From NCBI GenBank assembly GCA_963575745.1, contig CAUYUJ010001359.1, forward strand, positions 466,018 to 530,017: DNA of 64,000 nucleotides. Reading direction: 5' to 3'. The stretch is from Prorocentrum cordatum. Lineage: Eukaryota; Sar; Dinophyceae; Prorocentrales; Prorocentraceae. Shown here piece by piece: positions 33,285-44,720 of the stretch. The notes beneath the pieces are model-generated. The model was not told where the DNA came from. It worked only from the letters and a program-made list of their open reading frames with translations, and did no database searches. Positions within the stretch are counted from its first letter, which is position 1; each line of letters starts with the position of its first letter. The position numbers were made by a program, and so were the translations under genes.

Positions 33285-35824
33285 GCACACGGCGCTCAGG
33301 ATAGCTCTTCTCTCCTGGGCAGAATTATTTCATGCAGATCTACTGGGCGAGCTGTATGGCGACAACACTTTCGACTCGGCTCTCGCCTCGTCGGCGCGTA
33401 TCCCCATCGCCGCTCGCTTCTTGGACATCTGTCAGGTTTCGAGGCGCCTTTGGCTCAATGAGCCTGCAGCTTTTTCGGAGATGCTGGACCGGTTGGAGGA
33501 GCAATCGCACTTCGAGAAACTCAAGAGGCTGTCCCAGAAAATTTCGAAGATTCCTGATGGTTCGGAACGTAAGCGGCTCCGCCAGCGACTCCAGAGATTT
33601 CAGAAGAGAGCTCGTCTGCGGGCCCCGTTCGACAAACGACTTTTCACTCGAGGCATCCGAGAGGACGAGCAGGTGGTCACGGAACCGCCTGATATGGCTG
33701 CTAGCATTTCTGGATACTGGCGTGAGGTCTTAAGCGACAAGTCCACGCCTCATGCGCCTGCCCAGGCCTGCATAGAGCGGTTCACGTCGCACGTCGACTT
33801 GGGCCAGATCCCACCGCCGTCGCAAAAGCTGATGTCTGCTGTTTTGCGTCGCTTCTCGCGCAGTGCACCTGGTCCTGACTGCATTCCGTACGCTGGTTGG
33901 CAGAAGACCCCGCGGGCTCTGGAGGTTCTGACTGAGATGATGTTCTGGCTCCTGGACGGTGGATGGGCGATTTCAGGATTCAACGATCTCCTGGGTATTT
34001 TTTTATCCCTAAGGGCGAGGAGGAGGATGATTTTGCTGGTGGAGGGTGCGTTCGCGAATGCAGTCAGCTTAGACTCCTGGGCCTCAAGAGCACCGACAAC
34101 AAAATCATCACCGCCACGTGTATGGTCTCGTTCTCCAGGGAGTGGTCCAAGGTTGCCAACGGCCTCCAGTGGGGCTTCATCCAGGGGCGTCAATTTGGAA
34201 CCAATTTATTGAAGTGGACGCGCACGCCCGAGCCTATGCCATGCAACCCAGCGCAGAGTTGGACCTACCTGCGCTGGTCGCGTTCGATTTTGCACAAGCT
34301 TTCTCATCGGTTTCTCACCGATGGATGCGTTTGATGTTGAAGGCCATTCGCCTGCCAGAAGCGTTGGTCGACTTTCTGGTGTTGCTGTGCAAAAGGGTCA
34401 ACTGTTTCTCGGAGTTCGGGGGGGCTTCCGATTTATGTGTCCGATTATGTCTAGGATTATCCAGGGCTGCCCGGCGTCTGGAACGATATTCGCTGTCTGC
34501 ATGGACCCCTTTGTTTGCGACTTCGACTTTTCTATCGAGTCGAAGGCACGGGGCATTGTCCGCCTGTGCGCGGACGACGTCGGGGCCGCCATTTTGAAGC
34601 TGCAGTTCATGGTCCAGCTCGTCAGGATTTTCAACGACGCCGACAAGATCGCCGCTCTCGTGCTGAAGACCTGCAAATGCAATGTCCTGATGCTTGCTGG
34701 ACCGTGCTCCGAAGCCCTCGCTAATGAACACAAGCAGCGGTTTTCTTCTCTGGTCCCATCCTGGTCTGGATTCAAAACCGTCAGTCTACTGAAGACTGAA
34801 GTACATTGGTATGTTCCTGGGCCCTGAGGCAGAGCTTTGTTGCTGGTTAGCCCCGTTATTGAAGTGGCGAGCCCGCGCATGTTAACTGTCTGGAGTCGGC
34901 GCGGCCTCGACAGTTTCATCCAATGTATATTCTTCCCGCGCGGCCTCCGCCCTTTCCTACGTGGCGCAGTTTGTGCCGACGCCGGCTGACCTGCCCCGCT
35001 ACGGAGCGGCCGTGCTCGCCCGCGTCTTCCATGTGCCGTATTGCGGCTTCGCTCGAGTTGCGTGGTATAACTGGGGAGAGCGGGGAGGTCCGAGGGTGAG
35101 ATCATTGGAAGTGGCATGCTTATCCGCCAGAATTCGCGCAGCATCGACGACGTTCGAGCGGAGAGACTCCCTCAACTTTCTCTTTCGGGCTGCCCGACGG
35201 CAGCGACCCATCGTGGAATGGCTGATGGGAAAGTATTCGCTTCCGCATTGGAAAGCCAAGGCGCTGCGCCAGCACTTCGCAGATGCATTCCACGGGTTCC
35301 CAGAGCCCAAGCGATACCCGCGATCGAAGGATGTGGTTTCTGAGCTCCAGAGGTCATTTCGCGAACATGTTTCCCAAGGTCTGAGCCCCCCAAAAAACAA
35401 GCTTCAGAAGCAACTTGTAAATAAGCTGACGCCCATATTTTATCCTGAGCCCCCGCCAACTCTGTTTAGGGCTCGTCTTCTTGACTGGTTCCCTGGTGGG
35501 AGGCCTCGCATCCTTGCCGTCGAGTGGGAGTCCGTTCGTCTTGCTCTTGCTTCCTTGCCAGTCTCTCCGGCCTCGGCCGCCGCTCGGACGTCATCGAAAA
35601 ACTGGCTTACTCAGTGTAGGTTTCAACAGACATCGAATGCGCACTGCATGCTGGGTTGCACGGAATGTATGCGTGGCTCAGATAGTATGGAACATTGTTG
35701 GCAGTGCCCCATCTTTGGTTCTCTCCTTGTCTCGATCGTTGGTCCCCTCGCTCCGCTCCCTCTCGATCGCCTGGGTGTCGTCGCTCCGTCGAAACAGGCG
35801 ATGCTGGTCCCCGCATGTGGATAG
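33285..35824 (+). pseudogene. LINE-3 reverse transcriptase and C-terminal tail, frameshifted
   Basis: The N-terminal RT region reads LSQKISKIPDGSERKR and APGPDCIPYAGWQ in one frame; after a slip near 34000 come FIPKGEEEDDFAGG and LQWGFIQGRQFG; then motif A VAFDFAQAFSSVSHRW in a third frame; then motif B IIQGCPASG and the catalytic box LCADDVG (Cys in place of Tyr) in a fourth. The tail in a fifth frame (34961-35824) ends with CTECMRGSDSMEHCWQCP. The order of motifs is complete, so the domain is degraded by slips and not by deletion. Confidence 0.7.
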
Positions 35825-35984
35825 CTGCTGCACAATGAAATTCTTGCATAATCCCAGTGTGCTCGTCGCCCTCTCTCTTTAGCGGAGGCACAGGGCCTCC
35901 CCCCGACTGTCCGCCATGAGCTGCGGCGGTGAGCTCGAGCTGGTCACCCGCAGGACTGCCCCGCGCCCCCCTTTGGCCACGCGG

Positions 35985-36028
35985 CAGGAGGAGGAGGAGG
36001 AGGAGGAGGAGGAGGAGGAGGAGGAGGT
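35985..36028 (+). repeat. GGA microsatellite
   Basis: Near-perfect GGA units. It begins about 160 bp after the last LINE-3 codon. Confidence 0.9.
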
Positions 36029-36059
36029 GCCCGTTCCAAAAGAGCGCGGTGACGGTACC

Positions 36060-38400
36060 ACCTCCTAAAGTGCACGGTAACTGCAACCCTGGGCCTCGCC
36101 CCAAAATCCACCGCCTGCGGTAGTCAACTCCTACTCACCCACCTCGTAGCCGTGTCATCGCAGCGCTCCATCTCGCCTTGCAGGCGAAGGCGTTGCAACG
36201 CCGCCTGTTGCTACCCGTTTAGACGCGCACCCACCTACCGACTTACCTCTGCGTCCCCCTGACTCCGCTTCCTGCGTACTTTTGAGGCCTCCTATTCCTC
36301 CTTCCTCCTTCCTTGCGAACAAGGGGTAAACCACCTGTGAGGACTAGAGGCGAACGCTTACTTTTCTTGCCCCTCCCCTCCTCCCCCCTGTTCCCCTTCC
36401 TCCCTTTCGTCCTTCCGTGTCCCTCCCTCTGAACGCTCGCCTTTTAAGCTTTTTTAAGTTACGGGCGAGGCCCTTACCACCCTGGCTGTTCTCTTCAGGC
36501 GCCCCCCTCCCCCCCCACCCTACCTAGGTCATTATGGTACCTCGTTTTCTACATGCTTGTCTCACCTTTTTTTCCAATGCGCCCCCACCTCCCCGTTGGG
36601 TTCAGCCGCGGGGAGGTGGCAGGACAGGTCTGCATGGCTACAGGACAACCGCGCCAGCCACGAGAGAGCGAGGACGGAGGGCGGAGGACGGAAGGGGAAC
36701 CGGTCCTCTTCGCCCACCTCGCCCTGCCCCTCCCAAAATCGGAAGCTGGGCGGGGGCTGCTAAAGCCGTGGCTGCTAAAACGACCCTCCCGGAAGGAAAA
36801 AACAACTTCCCCGAATGAGGCGCGGCACGCGAAACGGTCAACGGGCTTCTTCCCGGACGATTTAGCAGCACCTGCCCAGCTTCAGGGGCCAGGATCTCCT
36901 TCCACCGTGACCCGCGCTCTTCACTGCAGCCGTTTTCCTCGCGATTCTCCTTCCCGTTGGTAAGTCCAGGTTTCGCTAGGGATTGGGTTCCCTGTGCAAA
37001 AAAGAAAGACCCTTCAAAACCATCCCGAAGCCTTCCGAAAAGTCTCCTGGAACCCTTCCCGCAGGGTTTGCAGAGTGTTTCGGAGGGTTTCGGCTGTTTT
37101 GGAGGGGAACCAGTCCCTAACGCAACCAGGACTTTCTAATTCTACCCCCCGATACTGTTCCGACCTTTGCCCGGACGTCTTCCAGCTGGCGCCCTGGCCG
37201 ATCCACCTCGCGCTCTCGAGCCTGGGAGGCGAGCGGAGGCGGCAGACCCAGCGGGCAGGCCGGAGCGTGTCTGTGGAACTCTGCTGCGCGCCCTCCTCCC
37301 CGCCCACCTCTTTTGCAACGGCTGCTTCACGCATGTCGTACTCTCCGTCTCGCCCCGCACCATGTTCCGGCGCGCCCATCATGTTCTCAACATCCCGTGT
37401 TCCGCGCAGGCAGAAACGCTGGCTGAGGAAGAGGAGGCGCGGCGTGATGCCGAGGCAAAGCGCGCAGAGGAGAAGGCGAAGGTGGTCGCCAAGCGGGATT
37501 CCCAGAAGGATCTCGACAGGACTTTGCACAGCCAGGGGTGCAGGCTGGGGTTTTCGAGGTATACAGTTTGTTAACCTGGGTCGCGCATGGCTACCGCCTG
37601 GCTTGGAAGCGTTACAGATGGTGATGGATTCGGCACTCTAGAGTACATTCCAGGATCCAACGCGAGAGCTTTGGGGCGAGAACCAATCGCGTCCACGGTC
37701 TCGAAGGCACAGGCTCTGAGCGCAGTGCCACCTCCGAGCCACGGCCCGCGCGCTCGTTTGCAGCAAAGCCCGCCTTTCCTTCCTTGATTTTCCCGCCCGC
37801 CCGACTCGCCCGACCTTGCTCGTTTGGGTCCGCCCTGTCGGTTGCATAGAGAACCCGCCCGCCCGATTTAACGTCTGCCTTCCCAACCCGCCAGTTCATC
37901 AGGACCCGCCCGCCCGACCCGCCCGTTAGGGTCCGACCACTCACTCTCGTGTCGGTTTTAACGTTCTTTTCGTGCTCCTCGTCCTTCTCTTCGTCGTCCT
38001 CCTCAGTCTAGTTATTGTTACTGTCCTCCTCATCATCCTCCACGCCGTAATTTATTTCGTACTTCTTTCAGTCGTTTTCTTCGCCGTCCTCGTTCTCTCC
38101 CGCCTCGTCCTTCTCGTCCTTCTCGTCGTCCTCCTCGAGAGCCTCGTCCTCCTCGTCCGCCCCGCTCTTGCCTTCCTCATCCACACCGTCCTTCTCATCT
38201 TTTACGCTGCCGTCCTCCTACCCTTCCTCGTCGATCTCGTCGTCCACCTCAGCATCATTATCGTGCTCGTTCTCCTCGTCTTCACCTTCCCTCGTTCATT
38301 TTTCCCGGTCTTTTCGAATGTGTTTTTTCTCGCAGTTCTCGTGGTCTTCCTCGCTTTGAGGGGAAAGAAGCGGCTCGTTTTATTTGGTCAGGTTTTTTTG
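36060..38400. other. Gene-poor stretch; one possible short exon
   Basis: Mostly pyrimidine-rich DNA; 37970-38350 is CTCGTCCTT-type sequence whose plus frame reads as an artificial all-hydrophobic protein. One possible exon starts after CGCGCAG at 37410: AETLAEEEEARRDAEAKRAE, then EKAKVVAKRD, a charged helix. It has no partner exon that I can identify. Confidence 0.3.
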
Positions 38401-39063
38401 AGTGGGCCTTCCACATGGTTTCGGAGAGACCCCTAGATGGGTTACTCAGCCAAGTGGCCATGAAACGTTCACACTCTCTCATCTCTACATGGTGCACCTT
38501 CTCGTGGTATCTGCGATGTTTCAGTTAAGGATGTCAGATGCCGGGGACGAGAAGATGGTGCAGGCGATGGACGCCGACATCGATGAAGTCAACAGCCTGC
38601 TCCACGAGTTCGACGGCGAGGACTGCAGCAGCCTAAGCGCATGTTAGTTTGTCGCCTCGGCAGTGTAAACATGCCCCAGAGGTCTGCCTGCGGACACCAA
38701 CAAGCCTGTGAGGGTTATTTCGGATGATACCACCTTCGTGTTCACATCGTATTCGTACGAAGCTGTGCGCCGTCCTCGTGCAATCCGTGAGCACCGAAGC
38801 TGTATATCGCTCGTGCTTGTACGCAAACGATAGCAAGCATTGGCGATGTTGATTATGTCCTTGGCGACAAGGGAGGCGGAGCCATCGTCGTCCGCGGGAT
38901 CGCGTATGCGGTACAGGCTGCCGTCTCCTTCGTCTTCAGCAGAAGAAAGAGACTGTCAGGTCACATAACCCCCGCGCCGGTTTGCCCCAGAGGCCCACCC
39001 CCCATTTCCAGCGTGGAGACAGCCAGTGCAGGCTTGGGTGATTTATGGTCGACGGTTGGGGCC

Positions 39064-39175
39064 ACGAGGAGGAGGAGGAGGAGGAGGAGGAGGAGGAGGA
39101 AAGGGAGGAGGTGGAGGAAGAAAAGGAGGAGGAGGAAAGGGAGGAAAAGGAGGAGGAGGAGGAGGAGGAGGAGAA
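39064..39175 (+). repeat. GGA microsatellite
   Basis: GGAGGAGG units interrupted by AAA and GTG. It leads into the GGGGCC array. Confidence 0.85.
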
Positions 39176-39215
39176 CCGTGTGTCTCTTCGGGGGCGAGCA
39201 TCTGGGAGGCGACGG

Positions 39216-39460
39216 GGCCGGGGCCCCTGGGCCCCTGGGCCCCTGGGCCATGGCTGGGGCCAGGCCCAGGGCCAGGAGCGGGGGCAGGGGCTGGAGCGGG
39301 GGCCGAGGCTGAGGACGGGGGGCCAGGGCCGGGGCCCAGGCCGGCGGAGGGGGGGGCACCGCCGGGCTGGGGCCGGGGCCAGGGCTGGGGCCGGGGCCAG
39401 AGCTGGGGCCGGGGCCCGGGCCGGGGCCAGGGGCCGGGGCGGAAGCCAGGGCCGAGGCGG
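39216..39460 (+). repeat. GGGGCC-type minisatellite (G-quadruplex prone)
   Basis: Units such as GGGGCCGGGGCC, AGGGCTGGGGCC and GGGCCCCTGG fill about 245 bp; the plus strand has dozens of runs of three or more G separated by two to six bases. Overlapping frames on both strands are composition-driven. Confidence 0.85.
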
Positions 39461-40015
39461 AGGTCTTCCTTCTCCACAGGGGGGGCGGTGTTTTGACCCG
39501 GGACCCACCTCCTACCCCCCCCCTCATTACCCCCCCCTACCCCGTCAGGGAGGGGAAAAGGGGAGGGACTCGACTTAACTACGACGTTTCTTTTACCACG
39601 TTTCTTCTCGCTGCTCGTTGTTTGAGTTCCTTTGGACTGGCGACGACGACGAAGACGACGACAGCGTCATATTCGGGAGTCCTGAATGACCAGCAGGGCA
39701 CAGTTGTTCGCAATCATTGCTGCGTGCGCGATTTGGATGTGAGCATGCGTCTGCAGGCGTGTAGCGAGACACAGACACCGTTACCCTGCCACCCATGTCC
39801 CGCGTAATTGTTCCTTGCATCCGCGCCCCGATCTATCTTCCAAGATCGGTTGATCAGCTTACCCCTTGATGCTAGAGGCGCAAGCACGAAACGGTGTTGC
39901 ATAGGCAACGGGGCGGCTGGGCATAAGTAACGAGGCGGCGCGGCCATAGCAATTTAGTGCCCCAATTCTGGCTGAGCTACTCTGGCCTAATTGGAGCCCA
40001 ACTTCTGCCTTTACA

Positions 40016-40501
40016 ATGTCTGCCAGTGTTTCAGACATATGTGGCAGTTCCTCGGAAGCAGCTGAGGAGGATCAACAAGTTTGTCAAATGATTGAAGAGG
40101 TTGATGCGGCAATTGAAAGTTACTGTGCAGATCCAAGTGTTTACACAATCGCGGTGTTTTCTTCTGGGATGAATCTCAAGCTGTGGCTCGTATGGACGTG
40201 CTCCTGTACTCTCCAGGTAGTGATGCCTTGGATTGTGGGTGAGGCGAAGTGGCCAGCCATAAAACACACATATGCCTTAGATGATGCGGATGGATTTTTC
40301 CCTTGTCCGAATGAGGCGGACTGGGGTGTAAAGCTTACGTGTGCAGTTGTGTCATGGTATCTATCGTCGACTTTGGTGTCGGCGCTCAAGCGAAGTTACG
40401 CAATGGCGGTCATACACTATGCAACCGCTTGCGGCAAGTCCGGTCACCGTGTCAGCCCATCATGCTCGAAGGGGGCTGTTCGAAGAACGTCAGAAGGCTG
40501 A
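40016..40501 (+). CDS. Hypothetical membrane protein exon
   Basis: This frame starts at ATG 40016 in a low-GC island quite unlike the surrounding repeats. The N-terminus is acidic (SSSEAAEEDQQVCQMIEEVD), followed by a hydrophobic segment (LWLVWTCSCTLQVVMPWIVG), a loop with Asp and Cys (YALDDADGFFPCPNEAD), and a second hydrophobic stretch (LTCAVVSWYLSSTLVSAL). The last part after about 40410 looks less protein-like, so the exon may end there. Balanced codon use and membrane-protein pattern support coding; no family is recognised. It could be joined to the frame at 47856-48386 by splicing. Confidence 0.4.
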   Translation: MSASVSDICGSSSEAAEEDQQVCQMIEEVDAAIESYCADPSVYTIAVFSSGMNLKLWLVWTCSCTLQVVMPWIVGEAKWPAIKHTYALDDADGFFPCPNEADWGVKLTCAVVSWYLSSTLVSALKRSYAMAVIHYATACGKSGHRVSPSCSKGAVRRTSEG

Positions 40502-40839
40502 AACGTGTGCACCGGGCCGAGTCATAAAGGTATTTTCTGCGTTGATGACTGGAGCAACCGTCAGAGTGCCGTCACATGATATGCCTTGGCCGTCGATCAT
40601 TTGAGATCGGCCTGGGGCGGAGAAGGAGGATGAAGGAAACTATGATGATGGTGGTGGGAATGGAAAAGAGAAAGACGGACATACGCAGGAGAGCCTCGTA
40701 GTGGACGAGTGCGATGTAGAACATCATGTTGGTGATAGTGTTGAGGAGGAGGGGGAAGAGGAGGTGCAAGTGGTAGAAGATGAAGATGATGAAGAAGACG
40801 GTCGTTACTGATGGTCTTCTCGTCCTTGCTTTTGGGGAG

Positions 40840-41060
40840 CTTTGCCGGTGCTCACGTGGGCCATCTTGAGGCTGTCTTGGGCACCAGCGGGGCAGTCATG
40901 GGAGTCCCCTGGGGCCGTCTTGGCGCCCTCTTTTGGGCCGTCATGGGGCTCTCTTGGGCCGTCGTGGGGCTGCATTGGTCGTCTTAGGGGCGTCGTGCGG
41001 TCATCTTGGCGCGGTCTTGGGTCGTCGGGCCGCTCTGGGACGCTCTGGGACGCTCCGTGC
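40840..41060 (+). repeat. GGCCGTCTTGG-type dispersed repeat
   Basis: GGGCCGTCTTGGCGCC, GGGCCGTCATGGGGC and GGGCCGTCGTGGGGC words in tandem, ending shortly before the GGA tract at 41096-41170. Confidence 0.65.
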
Positions 41061-41095
41061 GAACTCGTCCTGTCTAATCTGAGCATCACCTCGAG

Positions 41096-41172
41096 GAGGC
41101 AGGAGGGAGGGAGGGAGGGAGGGAGGAGAAGGAGGAGGAGGAGGAGGAGGAGGAGGAGGAGGAGGAGGAATG
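41096..41172 (+). repeat. GGGA/GGA microsatellite
   Basis: GGAGGGAGGGAGG passing into GGA repeats. Similar purine tracts lie at 41607-41655 and 43668-43723. Confidence 0.85.
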
Positions 41173-41849
41173 ACTGAAAGGATTCCGATGGGGAAAGTGC
41201 ACAGCACCAAAACTAGGTGCCAACAAAGCACCGCGGCATGACACATAGCGTCAGAAGGTCCACGAACCATGCGGGAACCACAGGCACAGTAAGGAACTGT
41301 CTCTCATGAGGGCAGTGTCGAACCTAGGCTGCTGCCTGTTCTTGGCGGGCGCCGGACCCCGAGACAGACATGGCCGCAGCAAGCCAACTACTAGGCATTA
41401 CACTAATCTTGAGCGGGGTAACAGAAGGCTCGAACCCCTGCCCAACAAGTTGCCTCCTTTGGGTCAGACCGGGCAAGCCAGAAGCTGGATCCCCGAAACA
41501 TGCAGGATCGGTAGCCCTTACCCTGCACCCCGCGTCGCTTCAATCATTGAACCCGCGGCGAAGAGCGCTCCAACCAAGGTGGTTGAAAGCTATATGCCGT
41601 GGAAGAAGGAGGAGGAGGAGGAGGAGGAGGAGGAGGAGGAGGAGGAGAGGGAGGAGGCTTTTGGCTGTTGGCAGTTACCTCAGGCAGTATGTGTCGAATG
41701 GAATGTCTGCGCCGTGTCCGTCTGCCGAGCCTGCTGGCGGGCCAGTTCCTGGACGGGTCGGCTCGCGTTGGCGGGTCGCTGGGCGGGGGTCGCAGCGCGT
41801 GTCTCACGGCATGCTGCTCCTCCCCGCCATTTCTGATTTCTCTCTTATC

Positions 41850-44720
41850 GAAGGCGAACTCGGAGGCCATCTTGGGCATCTTGGGAGCCATCTGGGAGCC
41901 ATCTGGAGCAAGAGAACCTTTGAAACCGCCTCTGGGAGAGCTCTTCGGGTGGCCGGCGGGCTGGGCCGAAGCCCCATGGTATATTCTTTTGGATAAAGAA
42001 CCAAAACCCCAAACGGTAGCGTCTAGCACGCCGGGCACCCTTGTGACAAGCACAGGGGGCGGCGGATCGAAGACGCCTACGGCGAGTCACCGCCGCCCCC
42101 TGCCTTTAGGAATCGCCGATGTGGCCGAGCGTTGCGGCAAGGGCTCTGCCAGTCTCTCGGACCATACGTTCCCCTTGCCGTTGCGGAAACCCGTTCGGGG
42201 AACATTTGGGAGAGGATGGCGGGAAATCAGGAGGCGGAGGAGGAGGAGGTACAAGGAGGGGGCATCTTGGGAGCGTCTGGGGGAGCTTCCTGGAAGCCTC
42301 TTGGAGGCATCTTGAGTGCCTCCTTGGGCCTCTTTGGGGCCTTGAGGGGGCTTCTCGGAGGCCTCTTTGGCCGTCTTAGGGCATTCCTGGCCCGTCTGAC
42401 GCCGTCGGAAGCAGTCGTTGGGCCGACTTGCGGCCATCTTCGCGTGCTCCAGGGCCGTCTTGGAGGCCATCTCGGGTGTCTTGGAGGCCTCTTGGGCCGT
42501 CTTGGGGCCCCAAGGGGGCCTCTTGTGCCGTTCTGGGGCCATCTTGGATGCCTCTTGGGCGATCTTGAGGCGATCTTCGGGGGCTCTTGGCCGTCTCGGG
42601 CCGTCAGAGGGCCGGAAGGACGCGTATGCCAAAATCCGTCGCAAGTGTCAGGAAAACCAATGATGTTGGCCTCGTCGGGCCTTCCTGGAGGCCCTCTTGG
42701 AAGCCTTTTGGGCCATCTTGGAGACCTCTTGGGGGCCTCTTGGGCCGCCTTGGGCCATCTTGGAGCTATCTTGGGCCGTCTTGATGGCCCCCTGGCCCGT
42801 CTGACGCCGTCGGAAGCCGTTTGGAGGGCCTCTCTGGGCCGACTTGGGGCCCTCTTGGCGTGCTCCAGGGCCGTCTTGGAGACCATCTAAGGCGTCTCGC
42901 ATGCCTCTTGGGCCGTCTTGTGGCCCTTTGGGGGCCGTCTTGGGGGCCTCTTGGGTCGTCTTGGGGCCATCTTGCAGGCCTCTTGAGCGATCTTGGGGCG
43001 ATCTTCGGGGGCTCTTGGGCCGTCTTGGGTTGTCGGAAGGCCGAAAGGACGCTTCATTATGCCAAAATCCTTCAAACACCTTCTTGGAAAATCAATGATC
43101 CGTAAGGGCTTCGCCCCCTGCCGCCGGCCCCCTCTCTATCAGAATGGGATATATCAGAGTCGCGTCGGTGCGTCTCGGCGCTGCCTTGGCGCATCTCGGA
43201 AGATCATGCGGGGGCGGATGGGAATCATCAGCGCATATTGAGACGTTGGCGTTATCGAAAACGCCTACGGCGAATCACCCATCTTGGGCGAATTTGGAGG
43301 CCATCTCGGCCATCTTGCAAGCCATCTGGGAGCCATCTGGAGCAAGAGAACCTTTGAAACCACCTCTGGGAGAGCTCTTCGGGTGGCCGGCGGGCTGGGC
43401 CGAAGCCCCATGATATATTCTTTTGGACAAAGAACCAAAACCCCAAACGGTAGCGTCTAGCACGCCAGGCACCCTTGTGACAAGCACAGGGGGCGGCGGA
43501 TCGAAGACGCCTGCGGCGAATCACCGCCGCCCCCTGCCTTTTGAAATCGCCCATGTGGCCGAGCGTTGTGGCAAGAGCTCTGCCAAGCTATCGGGCCATG
43601 TGTTTCCCCGAGCTTTTGTAGAAACCCTTCGGGGAACACTTGGGTGAGTGCGGGGAAGACCAGGAGGCGGAGGAGGAGGAGGAGGAGGAGGAGGAGGAGG
43701 AGGAGGAGGAGGAGGAGGAGGAGGGGGCACCTTGGGAGCCTCTGGGGGGCACTCTTGAGGCCGCCTGGGAGCTTCCTGGGAGCCTCTTGGAGGCATCTTG
43801 AGAGCCTCCTTGGGCCTCTTGGGGGCCTTGAGCGGGCTTCTCGGAGGCCTCGTTGGCCGTCTTGGGGCATTCCTGGCCCGTCTGACGCCGTCGGTAGCAG
43901 TCTTGGGGGACTCTCTAGGCCGACTTGGAGTCCTGTTGGCGTGCTCCAGGGCCGTCTTGGAGGCCTTTGTCGGCGTCTTGGAGGCCTCTTGGGCCATCTT
44001 GGGGCCATCCGGGATGCCTCTTGGGCGATCTTCGGGGGCTCTTGGGCCGTCTCGGGCCTTCAGAAGGCCGACAAGAAGCAAATGCCAAAGTCCGTCACAA
44101 GTGTAAGGAATCAATGATGTTGACCTCTTCGGGCCTTCCTGGAGGCCCTCTTGAAAGCCTTTTTGGCCGTCTTGGAGACCTCTTGGGGGCCTTTCGGGCC
44201 GCCTTGGGCCATACTAGATCTATCTTAGGCCGTCGTGATGGCCTACTGGCCCGTCTTACGCCGTCGGAAGCCGTTTGGAGGGCCTCTCTGGGCCGACTTG
44301 AGGCTTTCTTGGCGTGCTCCAGGGCCGTCTTGGAGACAATCTAGGGCGTCTTGGAGGCCCACTGGGCCGTCTTTGGGCCATCTGAGGGCCATCTGAGGGC
44401 CTCTCGGGCCGTCTTGGGGCCATCTTGCAGGCCTCCTGGGCGATCTTGGGGCGATCTTCGGGACTCTTGGGCCGTCTCGGGCCGTCGGAAGATGGAAAAG
44501 AAACACATGCCCCAATCCTTCAAAAACCAAGTAAAAATAAATGATATCGACCTCTTCGGGCCTTCCTGGAGGCCCTCTTAGGGGGCCTCTTGGGCCGGCA
44601 GGTTCTTGCCTCGCCGCCGACAGCCCCCATCCCCACCAAGCCAATCCTGTCGCTCGATACTTCCTTGGGCTTTACCCTTGGCTGGGGCTCCACTGGCGGT
44701 CTCGTATCGGCGCAGCAAGG
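41850..44720 (+). repeat. Tandem segmental duplication, about 1.43-kb unit
   Basis: The run ATCTGGAGCAAGAGAACC occurs at 41901 and again at 43335, 1434 bp apart, and several hundred bases around each match almost exactly (for example AACGGTAGCGTCTAGCACGC and ACAAGCACAGGGGGCGGCGG). Beyond that, both units carry a GGCCGTCTTGG repeat block in the same order. The second unit has gained a longer GGA tract (43668-43723). Confidence 0.85.

Larger units (their letters stand above)
32013..35860 (+). mobile_element. LINE-3: decayed endonuclease-RT non-LTR retrotransposon
   Basis: Endonuclease, RT and C-terminal Cys/His segment follow in order, as in LINE-1, without an RNase H. No spliced leader or ORF1 is recognised upstream because the LINE-2 insertion abuts it; its 5' part may be cut off or missing. 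At least one in-frame stop and about five frameshifts mark it as dead. The 3' end is not defined; a GGA microsatellite begins at 35985. Confidence 0.75.

Noticed and set aside
37972-38436. A 154-codon frame that reads as an extremely hydrophobic multi-helix membrane protein.
   Set aside because: The DNA is a CTCGTCCTT-type pyrimidine tract; any such tract reads as Leu/Val/Phe in one frame. No charged loops or conserved motifs.
41420-41470. Possible tRNA T-arm (GGTTCGAG-like on the minus strand).
   Set aside because: The flanking stem does not pair and no acceptor, D or anticodon arm could be assembled.
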